A DNA stretch of 10,021 bases from NCBI GenBank assembly GCA_027011425.1, contig JALUZX010000303.1, positions 1-10,021 of the forward strand. Direction: 5' to 3'. Origin of the DNA: Planctomycetota bacterium. Lineage in GTDB: Bacteria; Planctomycetota; UBA1135; JALUZX01. The position numbers and the translations under genes were made by a program. Position 1 is the stretch's first letter, and each line of letters opens with the position of its first letter. The notes beneath the pieces are model-generated. The model ran no database searches and was not told the DNA's origin. It was given only the letters and a program-made list of their open reading frames with translations. Below are positions 1 through 6,168 of the stretch, one piece after another.

Positions 1-1184
1 TCTACGGAGCGGTCCTGGAGGCGGACCGGAAGGGGGCGGACCGGGACGGGCGCTTCGGGCCCGCCCTGGCCCAGGCCTACAACCACATGATCCTTCCCCT
101 TGCGCCGAGGCGTGACAAGGAGATCCAGGTCTCTTGGGGACTTCGGGATTTCAAAAACCGCTTCGGCCGGAAGAGCCGGGGCCTCTGGCTTCCCGAGACG
201 GCCGCCGACACCGAGACCCTGGAGGTGGCGGCCCGCTCGGGGGTGGAGTTCGTGATCCTGGCCTCCCATCAGGTGGTCCTCCCATCGGGAGAAGAGGCCG
301 ATCCGGGAAAGGCATGGCGCATTCCCCTGCCCGGGGGAAAATCCCCTGCCTGCTTTCTCATCGACCCGGAACTCTTCCAGGGACTCACCTTCCGGGGCCT
401 GGCCGGAAAAGGCGGGGAGCTGGCCGGCCTCTGGGCATCGAAAGCGGTTCGCCGCAAAGATGGCATCCTGCTCGCCGCCGTGGACGGGGAGTATTTCGGC
501 CACCACACCCGGAAGGGGCCGGCCGAACTGGACCGGGCCTTTTCCCTCCTGGAAGACAAAGGGATCGAAAGAGTCCTTCCGGCCCGCTTCCTCCACGAGG
601 AAGGAACGGCCGGGGAGGCCCGGCTCGAGGAAAACACGAGCTGGAGCTGTCCCCACGGGGTGGAGCGCTGGAGAGGGCACTGCGGGTGCCGGGCCGGGGG
701 CCCCGCCTCGTGGCGCCAGGACTGGAAGGCCCCCTTGCGCGAGGCCCTGGAAAGACTCCGGGAAGAGGCGGCCCGGATCTGGGAGGAAGAAGCCCCCGCC
801 CTCCTGGCCGACCCCCGGGCGGCTCTTTTCCAAGGGGTGGACCTCTTCCCGGCCTATCCCCCGGAAAAGGTCGAGGCCTGGCTGGCCTCCTGTGGAAAGC
901 CCCGCCTCTCGCCGCGGGAGAGGGAGCGGGCCCTCCTCCTCTTGGAGGTCCAGCGGCTCACCCTCTTTTCGCTTACGAGCTGCGGCTTCTTCTTCGACGA
1001 CCTGACCGGCCTGGAGCCGGTCCAGAACCTGCGCTTCGCCAAGCGGGCCATGGAAATCCTGGAAAAGCTCGGGAGAACCGAGGGCGTCCGGGGGCCCTTC
1101 ATCGAGACCTTGGCCCGGGCAAGGTCCAACCAGCCGGGCCGTCCCGACGGGAAGACCATCTTCGCCCGCCTGGGGCCCGGCTGA
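1..1184 (+). CDS. GH57 family glycoside hydrolase with DUF3536 region (partial, 5' end outside window)
   Basis: The reading frame is open from base 3 to the stop at 1182-1184, giving 393 visible residues; the true start lies upstream. GH57 enzymes cleave or rearrange alpha-glucans by a retaining mechanism using a Glu nucleophile and an Asp acid/base. Both expected motifs are visible: GLWLPET near base 180, with Glu at 195-197, and VDGEYFGHH near base 480, with Asp at 483-485. Family landmarks follow in order: AQAYNHMILPL before the first motif, then SWSCPHGVERWRGHCGC and TSCGFFFDDLTGLE, typical of the DUF3536-containing subgroup. The protein stops soon after the segment RARSNQPGRPDGKTIFARL, where the longer homologues I recall continue for several hundred residues, so this is a short-C-terminus form. 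No later in-frame ATG is a credible start, because the conserved AQAYNH lies before the first one. The exact substrate is unknown, and no neighbour identifies it. Family call is firm; activity is inferred from the motifs. Confidence 0.9.
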   Translation, partial: YGAVLEADRKGADRDGRFGPALAQAYNHMILPLAPRRDKEIQVSWGLRDFKNRFGRKSRGLWLPETAADTETLEVAARSGVEFVILASHQVVLPSGEEADPGKAWRIPLPGGKSPACFLIDPELFQGLTFRGLAGKGGELAGLWASKAVRRKDGILLAAVDGEYFGHHTRKGPAELDRAFSLLEDKGIERVLPARFLHEEGTAGEARLEENTSWSCPHGVERWRGHCGCRAGGPASWRQDWKAPLREALERLREEAARIWEEEAPALLADPRAALFQGVDLFPAYPPEKVEAWLASCGKPRLSPRERERALLLLEVQRLTLFSLTSCGFFFDDLTGLEPVQNLRFAKRAMEILEKLGRTEGVRGPFIETLARARSNQPGRPDGKTIFARLGPG

Positions 1185-1215
1185 AATCCTGTCCCCCCAG
1201 GCGGGCGGCTTTGTT
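1163..1215 (+). terminator. Probable intrinsic terminator overlapping the GH57 stop codon
   Basis: A perfect 13-bp inverted repeat is present: cgcccgcctgggg (1163-1175) pairs with ccccaggcgggcg (1195-1207), with a 19-nt loop. The stop codon at 1182-1184 lies inside the loop, so the upstream arm is the last coding part of the GH57 gene. The stem is followed by a short, weak T-rich stretch (gctttgttaa). Position and stem strength fit a rho-independent terminator separating the GH57 gene from the cluster starting at 1253. The poor T tract and fairly long loop keep this tentative. Confidence 0.55.
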
Positions 1216-1241
1216 AAGGTGAGGGATCCCGACCCGAACCC

Positions 1242-1246
1242 AGGAG
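1242..1246 (+). promoter_or_regulatory. Ribosome binding site of the discoidin-domain gene
   Basis: AGGAG lies 6 nt before the ATG at 1253 and supports that start. The 68-nt gap between the GH57 stop and this ATG otherwise holds only the downstream half of the hairpin; I could not see a convincing -35/-10 pair there. Confidence 0.7.
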
Positions 1247-1252
1247 AAGCCC

Positions 1253-2305
1253 ATGTTGCCTGTCCTCGCCTTTCTCTTCCTCCCTCTTCTCCCATCCTCC
1301 GCCCCCCCCAAGACCCCGGCGGCCCGGACCTACCTGGTCAACCTGGCCGTCCCGGAGAACACCCGCTCCATGGACGGGATCCGCCTGAAGACGGGTGGCC
1401 CCAAAACCCTGACCGACGGAGACCCGGCCACGATCTGGCGCAAACTTCCCTTCCCCGGGGAGTTCGTGATTCTTACCCGCTTCCCGGAGCCCAAACTCGT
1501 GGAGTGGGTCTGGATCCGCGCCGAGGAGCCTTCCACCAGCGCCCCCCGCTCCATCGAGGTCCTGGCCGACGGCGCCCGGGCCGGGACTTTCCGGAACATC
1601 TCCTACGACGAACACGGAATCGCCCTCCTCCGGATCCCTCCCGGAAAAGTCCGGGAACTGGAGGTCCGGATCTTCGCCTCCTACGGCCCGAGCCCGGGCA
1701 TCCGGGACTACGGCCTCTTCGGCGAGGAGAAGAAGACCCTGACGCCCGACAGGGTGGCCCGCGGGGCCGAGGCGCCGGGCGGAAAGATCCACATGCTGCT
1801 CGTGGACCTGGGCGCGCCCAGGACCCTGGAGAAGATCGTGATCAAACACGGCGGATTCCGGGAAATCCCGGAATACAACACCAGCGTTTTCCGCGTCACG
1901 GGAAGCATGGAAAAGAAAGGCCCCTATACCCCACTCTTCGACTGGGTCCGGGGCAACCGGAAGAAGATCACGCGGCACTCCTTTCCCCCCAGGAAGGTCC
2001 GCTTCCTCCGCCTGGAGATCTCCAAGGCCGAGCAGGAAGGGAACGGGGCGGCCCGGATCTACGCCATCGAGGCCTACGACGCGTCGGGACACAACGTGGC
2101 CCTCGCCTCCAAGGGCGCCCGCGCCTGGGCGACCTCCACGACCAACCGCCGGGAACTGCCCCGTTTCGCCGTCGACGGCAGGGACGACACCAAGTGGTGC
2201 GGCCGGGTGGAAACCATCCGGCCCCTCCCCGGCATGGCCGCCATACGCTTCCTGCTTCTGCCGGGAAGGATCGGCTCTCTTCCCCTTGTCTCCCCCCTCC
2301 AGTGA
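1253..2305 (+). CDS. Exported protein with F5/8 type C (discoidin)-like domains
   Basis: A 350-residue protein with a hydrophobic N-terminus (residues 1-17, MLPVLAFLFLPLLPSSA) that looks like a Sec signal peptide but lacks the usual basic residues. Two discoidin-like modules are suggested. The first covers about residues 26-156 and contains KTLTDGDPATIW, a typical F5/8C opening followed by beta strands. The second covers about 160-276 (KIHMLLVDLG.PRTLEKIVI, ending in VRFLRLEIS...IYAIEAYD). A third begins at about 280 (HNVALASKGARAWATS...FAVDGRDDTKWC) but breaks off: the last 33 or so residues do not resemble the remainder of such a domain. These domains usually bind carbohydrate or surfaces, so this is probably a non-catalytic partner of the adjacent mannosidase, 20 nt downstream and in the same direction. 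The start is supported by AGGAG. It has no catalytic motif I recognise. The domain family is well supported; the ligand is unknown. Confidence 0.8.
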   Translation: MLPVLAFLFLPLLPSSAPPKTPAARTYLVNLAVPENTRSMDGIRLKTGGPKTLTDGDPATIWRKLPFPGEFVILTRFPEPKLVEWVWIRAEEPSTSAPRSIEVLADGARAGTFRNISYDEHGIALLRIPPGKVRELEVRIFASYGPSPGIRDYGLFGEEKKTLTPDRVARGAEAPGGKIHMLLVDLGAPRTLEKIVIKHGGFREIPEYNTSVFRVTGSMEKKGPYTPLFDWVRGNRKKITRHSFPPRKVRFLRLEISKAEQEGNGAARIYAIEAYDASGHNVALASKGARAWATSTTNRRELPRFAVDGRDDTKWCGRVETIRPLPGMAAIRFLLLPGRIGSLPLVSPLQ

Positions 2306-2311
2306 GAAAGC

Positions 2312-2316
2312 GAGGA
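2312..2316 (+). promoter_or_regulatory. Ribosome binding site that fixes the alpha-mannosidase start
   Basis: GAGGA lies 9 nt before the ATG at 2326. The mannosidase frame stays open far upstream, to about 1219, so this site together with the signal peptide right after 2326 is what decides the start. Confidence 0.65.
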
Positions 2317-2325
2317 ACGGTCACC

Positions 2326-4893
2326 ATGAAAAACATTCTTTCCGCCGCCGCCCTCCTGTGCCTGCTTTCCTCTCTTCCTTCCCAGGAGAAGAAACCCGCC
2401 GGACAGCTTCCCCCCCTCTCCTCCTACAAGGTCCACCTTGTGGGCTACTCCCACATCGACCTCTCCTGGCTCTGGCGCAAGGAGGAGACCATCAATCTCG
2501 TCATCCCCCACACCTTCACCTCCGTCCTCTCCCTCATGAAAGAATTCCCAGGCTTCCACTTCACCATGAGCCAGGGCCAGGTCTACCAGTGGACCCGCAA
2601 CTACCACCCGGACCTCTTCCACCGGATCCGGAAGATGGTGGCCAGGGGCAACTGGGAACCCATCTCCGGCTGGGTGGAAAACGACTGCAACCTGCCCGGC
2701 GGCGAATCCTTCATCCGCCAGTTCCTCTACGGCGCGAGGGAAATGGAGAAGGACTTCGGGAAAAGACCCTGGATCGCCATCTGCCCCGATTCCTTCGGCT
2801 ACAACGGCAACATGCCCCAGCTTCTCAGGCATTCGGGCTTCTACCACTTCTATACCAGCAAGTTGAACTGGAACGACACCAACCCATTCCCCTACCGGCT
2901 CTTCTGGTGGAAAGGCATCGACGGGACCAGGGTCCTCACCCTTCAGAGCGTGGGCGGCTACGGCGAGAAGATCCGCGAGAGGCGCATCCTCAAACTCATC
3001 AAGCAGCACCGGGAACACCATCCATGGATCAAGGACGTGATGGTGGTCTACGGCGTGGGCGACCACGGGGGCGGGCCCACCAGGACGGACCTGCAGAACG
3101 CCGTCGCCCTCATGAAGAAACCGGGCTACCCCAAGCTCCGGTTCTCCAGCGTGAAAAACTATTTCCGCTCCGTCGTAGGCGAAGGGGAGAAGGCCATCGG
3201 CAGGCTCCCTGAGATGCGGGGGGAACTCTACCTCGAATACCACCGGGGAACCTATACCTCCCAGGAGATGATCAAGCGCTTCAACATGGAGAGCGAGGAG
3301 GCCCTCCTTTCGGCGGAAAAACTCTGCTCGATCGGCATGCTCTACGGCGGCCCCTGGCCCGTGGAGGACTTCCGCAAGTCATGGAAGCGCCACCTCCTCA
3401 ACCAGATGCACGACATCCTTCCGGGCTCCAGCATCAAGCCCGTGTACGACGACGTGCAGGCCGACTACCTTCTCAATTTCCAGGCCGCGGCCCGGGCCCG
3501 CAGGGCCGCCATGACCGTCCTGGGCCGGCGCCTGCCCCGGACCCCCGGCGAGGCGACCCTGGCGCTCTGGAACCCCCTCTCCTGGGACCGGAGCGCCCTG
3601 GTCCATATCAGGCTTCCCCGGAAACTGGCCTGCGAAAAGGGCCCCTGGGTCCTCCAAGGCGAAGGCCTGAAGGCGCCCCTTGCCTGCCAGCCCTCCCTGC
3701 TCGAGCGGGACACCCTGGTCTGCAAGGTGGATGTCCCGGCCATGGGCTTCCGCGTCCTCGGCCTGGCCCGGGGGGAAGGCGCCGTCCCGGGACCGCCCCT
3801 TACGGTGGGCCAGTATTTCCTGGACAACGGCCTGGTCCACGTGGAGATCGACCCCTCCACGGGCAGACTCTCCCGGGTCCAGGACCTTCGCGACGGCAAG
3901 GAGATCCTGGCCGCCGGAAAGCAGGCGGGCTACCAGTTCTTCGACGACAGGCCCAAGCACTACGACGCCTGGAACCTGGGCCTCACCTACATCCGGGACC
4001 TGGACCGGCCCGAGAGCGTGGAAGTCGCGGAGAAGGGCCCCGTCGTCGCGACGATCAAAACGGTCCACCGCTATTCAAAATCGAAGTTCGTCACCCTCTA
4101 CCGGCTCGTAAAGGGGGACCCCGACATCCATATCCGGTGCATCATCGACTGGCTGGAGGAGCGCAAGCTCGTGAAGTTCGCCTTCCCGCTCTCGGTGGAC
4201 CCGGACAAGGCCACATTCGAGATCGCCTTCGGCGCCCTGGACCGCTCCACCCGCAGGAAGACCTCCTGGGAGAAGGCCCGCTACGAGGTCTCGGGGCTCG
4301 CCTTCGCCGACATGAGCAAGGACGGCTACGGCGCCGGGATCCTGACCCACGGACGGCACGGCTTCGACGCCCTCCACAACGTTCTCAGGGTGAGCCTCCT
4401 CAAGGCCCCGACATGGCCCGATCCCACGGCCGACAGGCACCGCCACGACCTGCGGCTCGCCCTGGTTCCCCACAAGGGGGACTGGAAGGACGCCGAGATG
4501 GGCAACCTCTCCCGGGAGTGGAACTGGCCCGTGCGCTGTTTCTTCGCGCCTGAGAGCCGTTGCGCCGCCGAGGCCCTTCCCGCCCGGATCTCCTTCTACT
4601 CCGTCACCCCGAGAAGGGTGATCCTGGAGGCCGTAAAGAGGGCCGAGGACCGGCCCACCTTCATCCTGAGGCTCTTCGAGTCCACGGGCCTCCCGGCCCG
4701 GAACGCGGCGATCCGCCTCCCCAAGAAGTGCGTCCAGTGGCGGCTCGTGAACGGCCTCGAGGAACCCCGGAATCCCGATCCCTACCATTGGGGCGGCGAC
4801 GAAGGACTGGGAACGTGGCGGAAGGGTGGAAGCAGGGAGATTCACCTGGACTTCAAACCCTTCCAGATCCGGACGGTGGAAGTGGTGTTCTGA
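2326..4893 (+). CDS. Exported GH38 alpha-mannosidase
   Basis: An 855-residue protein that should hydrolyse terminal alpha-mannosides with a Zn-dependent retaining mechanism. All signature residues are visible: the HxD zinc motif in GYSHIDLSWLW (His43, Asp45), the nucleophile Asp155 in CPDSFGYN, and the last zinc-ligand His362 in NQMHDILPGSS. GDHGGGPT (about 246-252) is also typical. Domains in order: signal peptide (1 to about 20, MKNILSAAALLCLLSSLPSQ), catalytic barrel (about 34-300), three-helix middle domain (about 303-385), then the beta-rich C-terminal region (about 400-855) with WNPLSWDRS, ADMSKDGYGAGILTHGRHGFDA, and the PTWPDPTADRHRHDLRLALVPH region. Length is normal for bacterial GH38, but the signal peptide makes this an exported form, whereas many bacterial relatives are cytoplasmic. 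ATG 2326 is chosen because the signal peptide and GAGGA site begin there; the open frame upstream overlaps the discoidin gene and is not coding. Linkage preference (1,2, 1,3 or 1,6) cannot be read from the sequence. Confidence 0.95.
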   Translation: MKNILSAAALLCLLSSLPSQEKKPAGQLPPLSSYKVHLVGYSHIDLSWLWRKEETINLVIPHTFTSVLSLMKEFPGFHFTMSQGQVYQWTRNYHPDLFHRIRKMVARGNWEPISGWVENDCNLPGGESFIRQFLYGAREMEKDFGKRPWIAICPDSFGYNGNMPQLLRHSGFYHFYTSKLNWNDTNPFPYRLFWWKGIDGTRVLTLQSVGGYGEKIRERRILKLIKQHREHHPWIKDVMVVYGVGDHGGGPTRTDLQNAVALMKKPGYPKLRFSSVKNYFRSVVGEGEKAIGRLPEMRGELYLEYHRGTYTSQEMIKRFNMESEEALLSAEKLCSIGMLYGGPWPVEDFRKSWKRHLLNQMHDILPGSSIKPVYDDVQADYLLNFQAAARARRAAMTVLGRRLPRTPGEATLALWNPLSWDRSALVHIRLPRKLACEKGPWVLQGEGLKAPLACQPSLLERDTLVCKVDVPAMGFRVLGLARGEGAVPGPPLTVGQYFLDNGLVHVEIDPSTGRLSRVQDLRDGKEILAAGKQAGYQFFDDRPKHYDAWNLGLTYIRDLDRPESVEVAEKGPVVATIKTVHRYSKSKFVTLYRLVKGDPDIHIRCIIDWLEERKLVKFAFPLSVDPDKATFEIAFGALDRSTRRKTSWEKARYEVSGLAFADMSKDGYGAGILTHGRHGFDALHNVLRVSLLKAPTWPDPTADRHRHDLRLALVPHKGDWKDAEMGNLSREWNWPVRCFFAPESRCAAEALPARISFYSVTPRRVILEAVKRAEDRPTFILRLFESTGLPARNAAIRLPKKCVQWRLVNGLEEPRNPDPYHWGGDEGLGTWRKGGSREIHLDFKPFQIRTVEVVF

Positions 4894-4896
4894 GGA
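4892..4896 (+). promoter_or_regulatory. Ribosome binding site overlapping the mannosidase stop codon
   Basis: GAGGA shares bases with the TGA at 4891-4893 and lies 4 nt before ATG 4901. It supports that start over an in-frame ATG at 4826 inside the mannosidase gene, and suggests translational coupling. Confidence 0.6.
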
Positions 4897-4900
4897 CGGC

Positions 4901-5389
4901 ATGTTCCGCTCCGTCCTCTTCCAGGGTGCCGTCCTCTTCCTGGCCCTATCCGCCGGCGCCTGCGGGGGCCCCGTCTCCGGAAAGAAGGCCCCCATTTCCG
5001 TGAAAGCGCGTTTCTGCCGGGAGAAGAACGTAAAGGTCCTGGAGAAACTTGTGACCACACTGGCCGCATCCAAGGACCCGAGGGACCGGGAAGAGGCCCT
5101 CTGGGCGGTCCACGACCACCGGGGCAAGGTGGCGCTCCTGGCCGTCCGGGGCCTGGCCCGGGCCCGGGACCGCCGCCTCCTGCCCCACCTCTTCGACCGC
5201 CTCCGGGACCCTTCCGCGCCGGGGGAACTGCGCCTGGCCTGCCTGGACGCCCTCTTTTCCTTTCCTCCCTCCTTGTGGAGAGAGAGGTTGAAGGTCCTCC
5301 TTCCCGCCCTGGAGCCCGCCGGGCTCAGGAAGGCCGCCTCCGAGGTCCTGGACAGCCTGCCCGCCCAGGAATCCCATGAGCGCCCGTAA
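4901..5389 (+). CDS. Small probable lipoprotein with HEAT-like helical repeats
   Basis: A 162-residue protein of unknown function. The N-terminus (MFRSVLFQGAVLFLALSAGAC) is a hydrophobic signal ending at Cys21. It resembles a lipoprotein signal, but position -3 is Ala instead of the preferred Leu/Val/Ile, so cleavage by ordinary signal peptidase is also possible. From about residue 43 the chain is mostly helical, with paired amphipathic helices resembling HEAT repeats: KVLEKLVTTLAASKDPRDREEALWAV, then an ALLAVRGLARARDRRLLPHLFDRLRDPS unit of the usual proline-aspartate turn type, then ELRLACLDALFSF and a last pair ending near DSLPAQ. Such repeats normally serve in protein binding. The gene starts 7 nt after the mannosidase and its end overlaps the next gene by 14 nt, so it is almost certainly cotranscribed with both. 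The start at 4901 is preferred over 4826 because only there does an export signal follow an RBS. Confidence 0.75.
   Translation: MFRSVLFQGAVLFLALSAGACGGPVSGKKAPISVKARFCREKNVKVLEKLVTTLAASKDPRDREEALWAVHDHRGKVALLAVRGLARARDRRLLPHLFDRLRDPSAPGELRLACLDALFSFPPSLWRERLKVLLPALEPAGLRKAASEVLDSLPAQESHERP
5367..5370 (+). promoter_or_regulatory. Ribosome binding site inside the preceding gene
   Basis: AGGA lies 5 nt before ATG 5376, within the last codons of the HEAT-like gene. With the 14-nt overlap (5376-5389) it points to coupled translation of the two genes. Confidence 0.5.
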
Positions 5390-6062
5390 GGTCCTCGCAT
5401 CCCCGGCCCGCCGCGGCCTTTGGCTCTTTCTTCTCCTGTTCCTCCCCGGGCTCCATCCGGCGGACGAAACGGACAACCACACATGGTTGAGCATCCGGCC
5501 CGGCGGAACGGTGGAGTTCAGGTGGCTTCTCCGGATCCGGCGGACACGCGCCATGGGGCTCCGGGACCGGATCGACGCCGACGGGGACATGGAATACACC
5601 AAAGAAGAAATCCACCGGACGGCCTTGGAAGTGGCACGGGCCGCAGTTCCCCTCTTGGATCTCTACGTGGACGGCCTGCCGCTCAAACTGAAACTGCTCG
5701 GCGCCCGGCTCTGGGGGGACGGGAAGGACGGGCTCTACGACGTGAACAACGAAATCCTCCTGGAAGCGCGCTTCCGCGCATCTTTCCCGCCCAAGCCCGG
5801 AACCCACGTCCTGATCTACAGGGACCGCAATTACCCGGCCCGGATCCTGCCGGGGCGGATGCACAAGGGAAACCTGGAGGGGGTGGAGGTCCTGAAGGCC
5901 GACTGGGACGCCTACCCGCCTTTCGTGGGGGCAAGGATCAAGTTCGTTCTCCCGAAAACCCATGCCGCGTCCAGGCCCGCTTCCAGACCGGCCTCCAAGC
6001 CCGCATCCAGACCGGCCTCCCGGCCCGCCTCCAGACCCTCACCCGAACATCGGCCCGGATGA
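5376..6062 (+). CDS. Exported protein with EF-hand-like loop and AS(R/K)P repeat tail
   Basis: A 228-residue protein I cannot assign to a named family. An N-terminal basic stretch and hydrophobic core (residues 4-28, RKVLASPARRGLWLFLLLFLPG) form a good signal peptide. The mature part opens with strands (TWLSIRPGGTVEFRWLLRIRR), followed by the acidic loop DADGDMEYTKEE (residues 67-78), which has Asp at 1, 3 and 5 and Glu at 12 as in an EF-hand, but Met instead of the usual Gly at 6. A helix and the segment LDLYVDGLPLKL follow. This strand, DxDGD, helix, VDGxPL order recalls the periplasmic N-terminal region of NicO/HupE-type metal transporters, but no membrane domain is present here, so the likeness is only a hint. 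The C-terminus (198-221) is six tandem AS(R/K)P units, a probable flexible or wall-associated tail. It is the last gene of the cluster; a hairpin follows 34 nt downstream. Confidence 0.75.
   Translation: MSARKVLASPARRGLWLFLLLFLPGLHPADETDNHTWLSIRPGGTVEFRWLLRIRRTRAMGLRDRIDADGDMEYTKEEIHRTALEVARAAVPLLDLYVDGLPLKLKLLGARLWGDGKDGLYDVNNEILLEARFRASFPPKPGTHVLIYRDRNYPARILPGRMHKGNLEGVEVLKADWDAYPPFVGARIKFVLPKTHAASRPASRPASKPASRPASRPASRPSPEHRPG
5967..6038 (+). repeat. Six tandem 12-bp units coding Ala-Ser-Arg/Lys-Pro
   Basis: The DNA repeats a 12-base pattern close to gcctccaggccc six times, with synonymous changes and one Arg-to-Lys change (residue 208). Because the units are an exact multiple of three, copy number can change without breaking the frame. 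As I recall, such tails recur at the C-termini of exported planctomycete proteins. Confidence 0.85.
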
Positions 6063-6096
6063 ACCCCCACACCCCCGATTCCTCCCTCCATCCCGG

Positions 6097-6133
6097 CCTT
6101 CCCCCGGGTCGCCGGAGGCGACCCGGGGGAAGG
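6097..6133. terminator. Perfect 17-bp hairpin between convergent genes (bidirectional terminator)
   Basis: The arm ccttcccccgggtcgcc (6097-6113) is the exact reverse complement of ggcgacccgggggaagg (6117-6133), leaving a 3-nt loop (gga). It sits 34 nt after the + strand stop (6062) and 35 nt before the - strand gene's stop codon (6169), so it is centred in the 106-nt convergent gap. It has no T tract on either side, so termination would rely on stem strength alone or on another factor. The remaining bases of the gap show nothing else I can identify. Confidence 0.7.
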
Positions 6134-6168
6134 GGGACTCCTCACAAGGGTTCGTCCCCCCGCGAGGG

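Noticed and set aside
1208..1252. Possible promoter before the discoidin gene
   Set aside because: No hexamer pair of acceptable quality and spacing was visible; a promoter may lie here but I cannot place it.
1219..2325. Open + strand frame extending the mannosidase upstream by 369 codons
   Set aside because: It overlaps the discoidin gene in another frame, its translation is Pro/Arg/Gly-rich without domains, and an RBS plus signal peptide start at 2326.
2306..2325. Possible programmed frameshift joining the discoidin gene to the mannosidase
   Set aside because: There is a clean stop, a separate RBS and a fresh signal peptide, and no slippery sequence I could see, so two separate proteins are simpler.
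4075..5484. Long - strand frame opposite the mannosidase and the lipoprotein gene
   Set aside because: No domain or export signal; the sense-strand genes there have clear family motifs and RBS-supported starts.
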